Assembly (NCBI GenBank): GCA_947452875.1
Contig: CANGEZ010000085.1
Span: 1-7,924, forward strand
DNA length: 7,924 nucleotides
Source: Chitinophagaceae bacterium
GTDB taxonomy: Bacteria > Bacteroidota > Bacteroidia > Chitinophagales > Chitinophagaceae
Direction of reading: 5' to 3'
In this document: one piece after another, positions 1 through 7,415 of the stretch
How positions within the stretch are numbered: position 1 is the first letter of the stretch
Layout: every line of letters starts with the position of its first letter
The notes under the pieces: model-generated
Told to the model about the DNA's origin: nothing
What the model saw: only the letters and a program-made list of their open reading frames with translations
Databases searched by the model: none
Position numbers and translations under genes: made by a program

Positions 1-2495
1 ACACCTGTGAAAGGAAAAGTTACAGTAGCTGTTTGTGCCGCCACATCGAAATTGCCCATGACCACGATACCCGTTGACCCTTGTGTTACTATCATTGTTT
101 TCACAAGTCCGCTTAAATTGTAATTAATATTGTTTGACGTAAACAGCGAACTATATGTAGCATTATTTCTTAAGCGATTGAGATTGGCCACTACATTGTA
201 AAGCGCTTTTCTTTCTGGATCATTGTAATAGCCCCATTTTATTGGTTTTTGATCTGTACGGCAATTGGTACTAATTGTTCCATTCTGACAAAAATTAATT
301 GAAGTATCGTAAGCCAGTTCCCCGAACTCCCAAATCATTTTCGGACCGGGTATAGTAAGTAAAAACACATGAGCCAGTTCCATTCTTTTGGGCGCGGTAT
401 TCGTATCCTTGATATTATATCCATTAAATGAATTACCATAATTAATGTTTTTAAAATTAATTCTTTCTTCATCATGACTTTCCATATAAGTAATCAAATG
501 AGGATTAGTCCAACCGCGATTGGTAAATACACCATAAGATAAATCTGAACTTGAAACATAACCCATTGATGCCTGCGCATAATTATTATTCATATTTCCC
601 CACAATAAAAATCCTTTGTTAGATAATGCAACCTCTTCTGCGTTATCGGCAAAATGTTCAAGTATAGCAATACTTCCCGATGATTTCAACTGCATGGTAT
701 CGTAATATCGATTTAAAATATTGATTCGGCTTTGATCATAAGCACTCCATGTTCCCACACTGCAATTATTCCCTGTATTGTCACAAGTTTGAGTTTGGGT
801 AAAGCCTTTTGACAAATCAAATCTAAATCCATCTATTTTATAATTAACCAGCCAATGTTCTAAAACTCTGCTGGTAAAATATCTTGTTTGCAAACTCTCA
901 TGGTTGAAATCATAGCCAACACTAAAGCCATGTTTGGCAACTGGATTAAACCATGGATTATTAGCAGCAGGTCGATTATTTGTAGAATCCCAATACATCT
1001 GCACTAATGGCGATAATCCAAAAGAGTGATTCAATGCAATGTCCATGATTACAGCGATGCCATTGGCATGACAGATATCTATGAATTGTTTCAGATCATT
1101 TTTGGGACCATAATATTTATCTGGCGCAAAATAAAAATCAGGATTATAACCCCAACTGTTATTGCCTTCAAATTCATTGATAGGCATTAATTCGATGGCG
1201 TTAATGCCTAAGTTTTTGAAATAGTTAATTGAATCCCTTAACGTCTTCCAATCATGCTTAACAATAAAATCTCTCATCAACATTTCGTAGATGACAATAC
1301 GTTTTTTATCAGGCCTGGTATAATTGGTTGTTGTCCACGTGTATGCAGGTGCGTTAGTTTGAAAAATCCCAACAACACCAGTTGTAAATCCTGATGGATA
1401 AGGCTTAAGATTGGGATAAGTAGTTGTAGAAATATATTGATCATTCCATGGATCCTGAACCTTTTCAACATAAGCATCTGAAACAGGAAGGTTGCCATTG
1501 ATTAAGTATTGAAAAGAATATTCAGCCCCAGCTGTCAATCCTGTAACTCTGAGCCACCAGTAATTTCCATCTGGTGTTTTATTCATTTGATAACCAGCTT
1601 GCTCATCCCAGTTGCTACCGGGCAAATCACCAATCAAACAAACCCTACTTTTTCCTGGTGCATACAATACAAATGTTACTGCAGTATTATTGGCTTCATA
1701 GTTAATTCCATCTCGCAAACCTGCGGGAAGTGCTGCCACATTAACTGTTCCAGCAACATAAAATTTAATGGTATCATATTTTGTTGTTACCCCATCAAAA
1801 GCCTCTAGCATGATAGTTTGTGTTCCTGAAGTGGTTATTGTTGGGCCTGGAGAAGATGTAATAGTTGTAGCGCCTGTTGCAGTCTGAATCAAACTACCAT
1901 TAAAATACAATTTCAATGTGGCTACATTATTCGATATACCGGTAACGGCTACCTGATTACCTATAACTTTTGTAATGGGCTCTGCTTTAGGTATAAATGT
2001 AGGTTGCTTCGGTGGCACTGAAAGTTTCGCAGCAAGAGCAGTTGTATTAACAGGGATGTACATATCCGTTCCATCAATATTTCTTTGCACCAAACTTCCA
2101 TTACCACTTCTAAATAATATCGCAATCTTCAAAATCGTTTCTCCTGAAGGCACTCCATAATAAGCTCTTAATCCACCGGTAATACTAAACTGCCATCTGT
2201 TTCCACCAATATAAGTTGCAATTAGTGAAGCATTGGTTGCCGTGAAATTCTGATTAAATTTTACATAACGCCAATCTGAACTACTGGTGCTGGAACTCGT
2301 AATAACTCCTGTATGAACGTACACATCAGAAGTTGTCGCATAATTATTCAAACCTTTATTCCCTTTAGAGGCATCCATGATAATGGTAAAGGAAGTTGTT
2401 GCTTCTGTAACAAAAGCAGGACTTGTTGTCAGCAATTGTGAGAAAGAAAAAAAATAACTTAATAAAACAACTACACTGAGAAGATATTTTTTCAT
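1..2495 (-). CDS. Exported multidomain GH13 alpha-amylase/pullulanase-like enzyme (3' end cut by window edge)
   Basis: The frame is open without a stop from the ATG at 2495-2493 to the left edge, giving 831 codons with the C-terminus missing. Residues 1-20 are a signal peptide (MKKYLLSVVVLLSYFFSFSQ) without a lipobox cysteine. Residues ~21-150 form a beta-rich module of the kind found ahead of Bacteroidota secreted amylases (FTIIMDASKGNKG...DVYVHTGV...DGTDMYIPV). Residues ~157-248 look Ig-like, and ~259-350 look like an E-set/CBM48-type module (GDLPGSNWDE...YSFQYLING). The GH13 barrel starts near 398 (IVIYEMLMRDF). It shows SWGYNPDFYFAP, region I MDIALNH (D485, H490), region II GFRFDLSKG (nucleophile D560), region III AILEHF (acid E613) and region IV ESHDEER (D675). 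The triad is complete, so the enzyme should be active on alpha-1,4 and/or alpha-1,6 glucans outside the cytoplasm; exact specificity cannot be read. WGYNP and SHDE resemble pullulanase/branching-enzyme relatives more than classical amylases. A C-terminal secretion (T9SS) tail may lie beyond the edge. The leader is A-rich (AAAAAG 8 nt before the ATG). Confidence 0.93.
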   Translation of the reverse strand, partial: MKKYLLSVVVLLSYFFSFSQLLTTSPAFVTEATTSFTIIMDASKGNKGLNNYATTSDVYVHTGVITSSSTSSSDWRYVKFNQNFTATNASLIATYIGGNRWQFSITGGLRAYYGVPSGETILKIAILFRSGNGSLVQRNIDGTDMYIPVNTTALAAKLSVPPKQPTFIPKAEPITKVIGNQVAVTGISNNVATLKLYFNGSLIQTATGATTITSSPGPTITTSGTQTIMLEAFDGVTTKYDTIKFYVAGTVNVAALPAGLRDGINYEANNTAVTFVLYAPGKSRVCLIGDLPGSNWDEQAGYQMNKTPDGNYWWLRVTGLTAGAEYSFQYLINGNLPVSDAYVEKVQDPWNDQYISTTTYPNLKPYPSGFTTGVVGIFQTNAPAYTWTTTNYTRPDKKRIVIYEMLMRDFIVKHDWKTLRDSINYFKNLGINAIELMPINEFEGNNSWGYNPDFYFAPDKYYGPKNDLKQFIDICHANGIAVIMDIALNHSFGLSPLVQMYWDSTNNRPAANNPWFNPVAKHGFSVGYDFNHESLQTRYFTSRVLEHWLVNYKIDGFRFDLSKGFTQTQTCDNTGNNCSVGTWSAYDQSRINILNRYYDTMQLKSSGSIAILEHFADNAEEVALSNKGFLLWGNMNNNYAQASMGYVSSSDLSYGVFTNRGWTNPHLITYMESHDEERINFKNINYGNSFNGYNIKDTNTAPKRMELAHVFLLTIPGPKMIWEFGELAYDTSINFCQNGTISTNCRTDQKPIKWGYYNDPERKALYNVVANLNRLRNNATYSSLFTSNNINYNLSGLVKTMIVTQGSTGIVVMGNFDVAAQTATVTFPFTG

Positions 2496-2541
2496 ATACT
2501 TTTTGGATAAAAATTAATAATAATTCGATGTGTCTTAAAAT

Positions 2542-2549
2542 CAAATGTA
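2542..2549 (-). promoter_or_regulatory. Candidate Bacteroidota -7 promoter element for the leftward GH13 gene
   Basis: Read on the minus strand this is TACATTTG, an exact match to the Bacteroidota sigma-ABfr -7 consensus TAnnTTTG. It ends 46 bp upstream of the start codon at 2495, which would give a leader of about 40 nt. No clean TTG/TTTG -33 element lies at the usual 17-23 nt spacing; the -33 zone instead overlaps the palindrome at 2559-2573. An 8-mer with two free positions occurs by chance fairly often in AT-rich DNA, so position is the main support. Confidence 0.45.
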
Positions 2550-2558
2550 GTAACTATT

Positions 2559-2573
2559 GTGTAAAATAAACAC
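2559..2573. promoter_or_regulatory. Candidate operator, palindrome 1 (GTGTAAAATAAACAC)
   Basis: This is an imperfect 15-bp palindrome with GTGT/ACAC ends; counting the flanking T and A, the outer arms are TGTGT/ACACA. It matches the perfect palindrome at 2682-2696 at 11 of 15 positions. It falls where the -33 region of the leftward promoter would be, so a bound protein could block or aid RNA polymerase there. The regulator is unknown, and the site does not show the central CG typical of LacI-family operators. Confidence 0.35.
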
Positions 2574-2596
2574 ATCTCACAAACTATCAATATCAA

Positions 2597-2632
2597 TTTT
2601 AATGTACTTGTCGGATTCTCACCACATTAAAA
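2597..2632. repeat. Inverted repeat with 9-bp arms in the divergent control region
   Basis: TTTTAATGT (2597-2605) is perfectly complementary to ACATTAAAA (2624-2632) across an 18-nt loop containing the only G/C-rich stretch of this intergenic region. It sits between the two operator-like palindromes. It could be a cruciform or hairpin, a protein-binding site or a weak terminator-like structure facing antisense transcripts. The arms are mostly A/T, so chance is a real alternative. Confidence 0.3.
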
Positions 2633-2681
2633 AATTAATTTTCATTATATTCAGTGTAGTTTATATCTTGTATCACATAAA

Positions 2682-2696
2682 GTGTAAATCTTACAC
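2682..2696. promoter_or_regulatory. Candidate operator, palindrome 2 (GTGTAAATCTTACAC)
   Basis: This is a perfect inverted repeat with 6-bp arms GTGTAA/TTACAC around a 3-bp centre, 28 bp upstream of the transporter start. It is the better of two related palindromes in this divergent region, with centres 123 bp apart. In this position it would lie at the promoter or early leader of the rightward genes. No clear TAnnTTTG element for the rightward direction was found; the nearest weak candidates lie around 2657-2670. Confidence 0.4.
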
Positions 2697-2724
2697 AACA
2701 TTCTTTCATTTAAAAGTTCAATAT

Positions 2725-4056
2725 ATGTCTACAGCATTTACAGGTGCAAAGCCAAGGCTAAGTTTTTGGCAAATATGGAATATGTGTTTTGGGTTTTTCG
2801 GCATTCAATTTGGTTGGAGTTTGCAAATGGGCAACATGAGTGCCATCTATGAATTCCTCGGAGCATCTCCAGAACAAATTCCAGGCTTATGGCTAGCTGC
2901 ACCCATGACTGGATTGATTATTCAACCTATTATTGGATACATGAGCGACAGAACCTGGAATAAAAGACTGGGCAGAAGAAGACCTTACTTTTTAGTGGGT
3001 GCGATATTAAGTTCTGCATTATTATTCATCATGCCCAACTCCCCTTCTGTTTGGATGGCGGCCGGTGCTTTATGGATTTTAGATTCAAGTATAAACATCA
3101 CCATGGAACCTTTTAGGGCTTTTGTAGCAGATAATTTGGATGAAGAACAAAGACCATTTGGATTTGCCATGCAAAGTATGTTTATCGGATTAGCCTCTTT
3201 TATCGCAGGCTATTTACCTCAGATGTTAGCCAATTGGTTTCATGTTTCCAGAGAAAAATTAAATGGCTCGATTCCTCAAAATATTTTGATGTCGTTTTAT
3301 ATCGGCGGTGCCGTATTTTTTATATCCGTGATGTACACCATTTTCAGAAGTAATGAATATCCTCCTTCAGATGAAAATTGGAAATCTTCTTCAAATCAAA
3401 ATGACAAAGGCATTGGAAACATTTTTAAAGAAATCACTTCTTCTATTATCAACATGCCAGTGCAAATGAGAAAATTAGCTTTGGTAAATTTTCTAACCTG
3501 GCCGGGATTATTTTTAATGTGGTTTTATTACAGCACAGGCGTTGCCGCACAAATTTTCAAAGGAGACCCCATCACTAACAGTGAAACCTACACGAAAGGT
3601 TTAGAACTAGCCAATAGTACTTCTGCTATTTTAAATTTAGTGACCTTTATTTTCGCATTCACATTGCCATTCTGGGTGAAATTAATCGGCAAAAAAAATA
3701 CACATGCTCTCTGCTTAATCACAGGTGGCATCGGATTGATTTCAGTGTATTTTGTAAGCAATCCTTCCATGTTATTTTTAAGCATGGGTATGGTAGGTGT
3801 TGCATGGTCATCTATTTTAGCTATGCCCTACTCTATGCTCGCGGGGTGTATACCTGAAGAAAAAGTTGGCATCTATATGGGCATCTTCAATTTCTTCATC
3901 GTATTACCCGAAATAATCGCTTCCCTATTCTTTGGAAAAATCATGTCTGATTATTTACACAACGATAGATTAATGGCAGTACAAATCGGAGGATTCTTGT
4001 TGATAACAGCTGGCATCGTTTGCTTTTTTATCATTAAAGAAAACAGAAACAAATAA
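2725..4056 (+). CDS. SLC45-type MFS sugar (maltose/maltooligosaccharide) transporter
   Basis: This is a 443-residue, strongly hydrophobic inner-membrane carrier of the glycoside/cation symporter branch that includes SLC45 and plant sucrose carriers. Family marks, numbered from this start: TM1 motif FGFFGIQFGWSLQ near 23-34; loop 2-3 motif GYMSDRTW...RLGRRRP at ~72-87; MEPFRAFVADN at ~127-137; FLTWPGLFLMWFYYSTGVA at ~256-274 at the start of the second half; and a late VGIYMGIFNFFIVLPEI segment. The predicted role is import of maltose or short maltodextrins made by the neighbouring GH13 enzymes; the substrate is inferred from context. The frame is open from an ATG at 2557, but the 56 extra residues have no family counterpart and would cover both palindromes. 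MSTAFTGAKPRLSFWQIWNM is a typical family N-terminus, so 2725 is preferred. The ribosome site is weak (AAAAG 8 nt upstream). No strong terminator follows, so transcription may continue into the amylase genes. Confidence 0.92.
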   Translation: MSTAFTGAKPRLSFWQIWNMCFGFFGIQFGWSLQMGNMSAIYEFLGASPEQIPGLWLAAPMTGLIIQPIIGYMSDRTWNKRLGRRRPYFLVGAILSSALLFIMPNSPSVWMAAGALWILDSSINITMEPFRAFVADNLDEEQRPFGFAMQSMFIGLASFIAGYLPQMLANWFHVSREKLNGSIPQNILMSFYIGGAVFFISVMYTIFRSNEYPPSDENWKSSSNQNDKGIGNIFKEITSSIINMPVQMRKLALVNFLTWPGLFLMWFYYSTGVAAQIFKGDPITNSETYTKGLELANSTSAILNLVTFIFAFTLPFWVKLIGKKNTHALCLITGGIGLISVYFVSNPSMLFLSMGMVGVAWSSILAMPYSMLAGCIPEEKVGIYMGIFNFFIVLPEIIASLFFGKIMSDYLHNDRLMAVQIGGFLLITAGIVCFFIIKENRNK

Positions 4057-4091
4057 ACACACTCTAAAATCAACATGAAATAGCCATAAGA

Positions 4092-4107
4092 GTTGGCTCA
4101 TACCAAC
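4092..4107 (+). other. Small hairpin in the transporter-amylase gap
   Basis: GTTGG-CTCATA-CCAAC can form a 5-bp stem with a 6-nt loop. It lies in the otherwise featureless 105-bp gap (4057-4161). No T-run follows, so it is not a convincing intrinsic terminator. It could attenuate transcription, mark an mRNA processing site or be a regulator half-site pair, or it may be chance. Confidence 0.25.
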
Positions 4108-4161
4108 CGAGAATTATAATAAAGGATATAACATGTGACCAAAATAAAACTATATTAACAC

Positions 4162-6024
4162 ATGAAAAGTTTCATTCTAAAACCGCACCTATTTTTACTT
4201 TTTACTTTTTACTTTTTAATTAGTTTCTCCTTCGCCCAAAACATTGAAACCTACCCTACAAACTGGTGGGTGAACATGAAAAATCCGGAATTGCAAATCA
4301 TGTTGCATGGAGAGAAAATTGGAACGGCAAAAACAATTACAGTTATTTATCCAGGAGTAACCATCAAGAAAATCAATAAAGTTGAAAATAATAATTATGT
4401 ATTCCTTGATGTCATCATCTCCAACACAACAAAACCAGGAACCATAAGCTTCTCTGCAAACTTTGGAAATGCTACCAAAAAGATAAATTTCGAATTAAAA
4501 GAAAGAAGAACTAAAAATGGCATTTCATATGCTCAAGGCGTTACGTCAAAAGATTTCATGTATCTGATATTACCAGACCGTTTTAGTAATGGAGATGAAT
4601 CCAACGACAGAGTAGCTGGTATGAAAGATCAATCATTAAGAAGAGATACCGTTTTCAACAGACATGGCGGCGATTTGAAAGGCATTCAAAATCATCTGGA
4701 CTATCTAACTGATTTAGGCGTGACTTCAATTTGGTTAAATCCTGTTTGGGAAAATGACATGCCCGACAGAACCGAGCATGGCTATGCATTTACCAATCAC
4801 TATAAAGTTGACCCAAGATTAGGTGGCAACAAAGCTTACCATGAATTGGTTGATGCGGCTCACAACAAAGGATTGAAAGTAATACAAGATGCTGTCTACA
4901 ACCACGTAGGTCTTTATCATTTTACCGTGCAAGATTTACCCATGAAAGATTGGCTGCATCAATGGGATTCTTATACAAACACAACCTATAAAGACCAAAC
5001 ACTTTTCGATCCTTATGCCAGCAAAAAAGATAAAAAACAAATGAGTGATGGTTGGTTTACACCACAAATGCCAGACCTAAATCAAAACAATCCTTTTGTC
5101 GCCAACTTTCTTATGCAGCATGCTATTTGGACTGTTGAAGAATTTGGCATCGACGGCTGGAGAATTGATACTTATGCATACAACGACCTTGTCTTCATGA
5201 ACAGATGTAACAAAGCACTGATGAATGAATACCCGAAGATTACTTTATTTGGTGAAACTTGGGTTCATGGTGTTCCTAATCAAAGTTATTTCTGTGAGAA
5301 CAATTACAATATTCCTTACAAAAGCAATTTGCAAGGTGTAACAGATTTTCAAACATTATGGGCCATCATGGATGCGATGAATAAAGATTTTGGTTGGGAT
5401 GATGGTGTCAATAAATTGTACACTACCCTTGCGCAAGATTTTGTATATAAAGACCCAACTAGAAATGTGATTTTTCTCGACAATCATGATATGGCCAGAT
5501 TTTATTCAGTGGTGGGAGAAGATATCAACAAATACAAATCCGCTTTGTGTTGGTTACTAACGGCTAGGGGTATACCAGAATTATATTACACTTCTGAATT
5601 TGCCACCACAGGAACAACTTACCCTTCGGATGGCTATGTAAGACTTGATTTCCCGGGCGGCTGGAGAGAAGACAAAACGAATAAATTCTCTCATGAAGGC
5701 AGAACAGAAAAAGACAATCAAATTTTTTATCTGATTAAATCGCTTGCCAATTTTAGAAAAAAATCATCAGCATTAACTACCGGAAAATTCATGCAGTATT
5801 TGCCTGAAGATGGCGTATATACATACTTCAGATATGACAATAACCAAACCATCATGATTGTCATGAACACTTCCAAGTCAGAAAAAAATATTTCATTCAA
5901 TAAATTCGACGAAAGAACGAACGGATTTTCAAAATATAAAAATGTCATAACAAAAGAGATGGGCTCTAAGACAGATTTCAAATTAGGATCTTATCAAACA
6001 ATTGTTTTAGAATTAGTAAAATAA
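4162..6024 (+). CDS. SusA-like periplasmic neopullulanase/cyclomaltodextrinase (GH13)
   Basis: This 620-residue enzyme should hydrolyse cyclodextrins, pullulan and maltodextrins in the periplasm, the role of SusA in Bacteroides starch use. Residues 1-26 are a signal peptide (MKSF...FSFAQ) without a lipobox. Residues ~27-115 fit the cyclomaltodextrinase N-terminal beta domain (YPTNWWVNMKNPELQIMLHG). The barrel opens with LILPDRFSNGDESND (~136-149), the calcium-site-type motif of this family. Region I is DAVYNH (243-248), region V MPDLN (303-307), region II GIDGWRIDTY (nucleophile D336), region III FGETW (acid E365) and region IV FLDNHD (D443), so the catalytic triad is intact. DGYVRLDFPGGW (490-501) is also typical. 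Residues ~535-620 form the C-terminal beta domain. One oddity is YYTSEF at 475-480 where relatives usually have YYGTE or YYGDE. The signal-peptide codons contain a 7-nt tandem repeat. The next gene starts 29 bp downstream. Confidence 0.93.
   Translation: MKSFILKPHLFLLFTFYFLISFSFAQNIETYPTNWWVNMKNPELQIMLHGEKIGTAKTITVIYPGVTIKKINKVENNNYVFLDVIISNTTKPGTISFSANFGNATKKINFELKERRTKNGISYAQGVTSKDFMYLILPDRFSNGDESNDRVAGMKDQSLRRDTVFNRHGGDLKGIQNHLDYLTDLGVTSIWLNPVWENDMPDRTEHGYAFTNHYKVDPRLGGNKAYHELVDAAHNKGLKVIQDAVYNHVGLYHFTVQDLPMKDWLHQWDSYTNTTYKDQTLFDPYASKKDKKQMSDGWFTPQMPDLNQNNPFVANFLMQHAIWTVEEFGIDGWRIDTYAYNDLVFMNRCNKALMNEYPKITLFGETWVHGVPNQSYFCENNYNIPYKSNLQGVTDFQTLWAIMDAMNKDFGWDDGVNKLYTTLAQDFVYKDPTRNVIFLDNHDMARFYSVVGEDINKYKSALCWLLTARGIPELYYTSEFATTGTTYPSDGYVRLDFPGGWREDKTNKFSHEGRTEKDNQIFYLIKSLANFRKKSSALTTGKFMQYLPEDGVYTYFRYDNNQTIMIVMNTSKSEKNISFNKFDERTNGFSKYKNVITKEMGSKTDFKLGSYQTIVLELVK
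4192..4219 (+). repeat. Heptanucleotide tandem repeat inside signal-peptide codons
   Basis: TTTTTAC occurs three times in direct tandem, followed by a fourth copy differing in its last base (TTTTTAA). It covers codons 11-20 of the SusA-like gene and encodes the hydrophobic core of the signal peptide (FLLFTFYFL). Seven is not a multiple of three, so gain or loss of one unit would shift the reading frame. Confidence 0.8.
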
Positions 6025-6053
6025 GCTCACAGTATTCAATTAAAATAAAAATT

Positions 6054-7415
6054 ATGCAATTTAAAAAACTGACATTATCATTATTATCGATTGCCTTAAC
6101 ATTAACTGTAATCGCTCAATCTGAGAAATCATTATTCCCACATCCTAAATGGTCGTTACAGTCCAATATTTACGAAGTGAATTTAAGACAATATACCAAC
6201 GAGGGCACTTTCAAAGCTTTTGAGAAATCATTACCACGACTCAAAAAAATGGGCGTTGAAATTTTATGGTTCATGCCTATCACACCTATTAGTGTTAAAG
6301 GAAGAAAAATGAATGAATCAGAATTGGGCAGTTATTATGCCGTTCAAGATTACAAAGCTATCAATCCTGAGTTTGGAGACATGAGTGATTTTGTTTCACT
6401 TGTAAAAAATGCTCATGAAATGGGTTTCAAAGTTATTACCGACTGGGTGCCTAATCATACCGGTTTAGATAACGGCTGGGTAGAAAGACACCCTGATTTT
6501 TATACCAAAGATGAAAAAGGAAATTTGATTTCGCCGTTCGATTGGACAGATGTGTACAAATTGAATTACGACAATAAAGAACTTCGTGACAGCATGATTG
6601 ATGCTATGAAATTTTGGATTACAAATGCCGATATCGACGGTTTCCGTTGCGATGTGGCAGAGCCTGTTCCTGCTGACTTTTGGAAAACCTGCATCGGCGA
6701 ATTGAAAAAAATGAAAGATGTGTTCATGTTGGCCGAAGGCAATACAGGATGGTTGCATGAAGCCGGATTTGATGCTACCTACAACTGGAATGCCATGGGT
6801 TATACCAGAGATTTATATGAAGGTAAAATGTCTGCATCAGCATTCATCGATTCATTAAATGCTAACTACAAACGTTACCCGAAAGATGCGATGCGCATGA
6901 ATTTCACTACCAACCACGATGAAAACAGTTGGAATGGTACTGAATTTGAAAAATATGGCGATGCGTATAAAATGTTCAGCGTATTCTCTATGACTTACAA
7001 TCAAACCATACCGTTAGTGTACAGCGGACAAGAAATTCCTAATAAGAAAAGACTGAAGTTCTTTGTAAAAGACCCTATTGAATGGAATGGATTGGAAATG
7101 GAAGATTTTTACAAAAAACTTTTTTACAATCGTAAAATGAATCCGGCATACGGATCAGATGCTTCTTATAGAAGAATAAAAACTTCGGCTGATGAAAACG
7201 TATTATGTTACATGAGAGAAAAGGATAATTATAAAGTATTGACATTTTTGAATCTCACTTCAAAACCTCAAACTGTAACCATATTGGATAAAAATTTCAG
7301 TGGAGTAATTGGTAATGTATTTGAAAACAAATGGATCACACTGAAACCGGGACTAAAATTCGAATTGAAACCTTGGGGATTCTTAGTATTTTGTGGAAGT
7401 GATCATGTAGACTAA
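6054..7415 (+). CDS. Compact exported GH13 alpha-amylase-like glycosidase
   Basis: This 453-residue GH13 enzyme has a signal peptide (residues 1-22, MQFKKLTLSLLSIALTLTVIAQ) and no N-terminal beta domain. The barrel begins almost at once (SNIYEVNLRQYTNEGTF, ~37-53). Further marks are ILWFMPITPI (70-79), GSYYAVQDYKAINPEFG (92-108), region I DWVPNH (130-135), region II GFRCDVAE (nucleophile D200), region III MLAEGN (acid E228) and region IV TTNHDENSW (D289). All three catalytic acids are present. Residues ~375-453 form a short C-terminal beta domain ending in KPWGFLVF. With a plain signal peptide and no lipobox it is probably periplasmic, acting on maltooligosaccharides alongside the SusA-like enzyme 29 bp upstream, most likely in one transcript. 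Its leader is A-rich with no clear Shine-Dalgarno. Alpha-amylase, maltogenic and alpha-glucosidase activities cannot be told apart from sequence alone. The C-terminal 4 bp overlap the oppositely oriented aat. Confidence 0.92.
   Translation: MQFKKLTLSLLSIALTLTVIAQSEKSLFPHPKWSLQSNIYEVNLRQYTNEGTFKAFEKSLPRLKKMGVEILWFMPITPISVKGRKMNESELGSYYAVQDYKAINPEFGDMSDFVSLVKNAHEMGFKVITDWVPNHTGLDNGWVERHPDFYTKDEKGNLISPFDWTDVYKLNYDNKELRDSMIDAMKFWITNADIDGFRCDVAEPVPADFWKTCIGELKKMKDVFMLAEGNTGWLHEAGFDATYNWNAMGYTRDLYEGKMSASAFIDSLNANYKRYPKDAMRMNFTTNHDENSWNGTEFEKYGDAYKMFSVFSMTYNQTIPLVYSGQEIPNKKRLKFFVKDPIEWNGLEMEDFYKKLFYNRKMNPAYGSDASYRRIKTSADENVLCYMREKDNYKVLTFLNLTSKPQTVTILDKNFSGVIGNVFENKWITLKPGLKFELKPWGFLVFCGSDHVD

Noticed and set aside
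1509..1808. Plus-strand open frame of 99 codons, and similar short frames at 1975-2160 (+) and 1277-1498 (-)
   Set aside because: They lie inside the large minus-strand GH13 gene in other frames, have no recognisable domain and no start context.
2557..2724. In-frame N-terminal extension of the transporter from an ATG at 2557
   Set aside because: The added 56 residues have no match to the family N-terminus and would run over both palindromes. The Met at 2725 starts a typical SLC45-type N-terminus with A-rich sequence just ahead.
4093..4120. TTGGCT-N16-TATAAT resembling an E. coli sigma70 promoter ahead of the SusA-like gene
   Set aside because: Bacteroidota primary sigma factors use a different -7 element (TAnnTTTG), and such A/T-rich matches are frequent in this DNA. 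An internal promoter here is possible but not supported.
4057..4161. Possible intrinsic terminator after the transporter
   Set aside because: The only hairpin (4092-4107) has a 5-bp stem and no following T-run.
6465..6758. Minus-strand open frame opposite the compact amylase, and similar ones at 2985-3170, 3588-3785 and 5727-5981
   Set aside because: They are antisense shadows of conserved coding sequence with no family signature.
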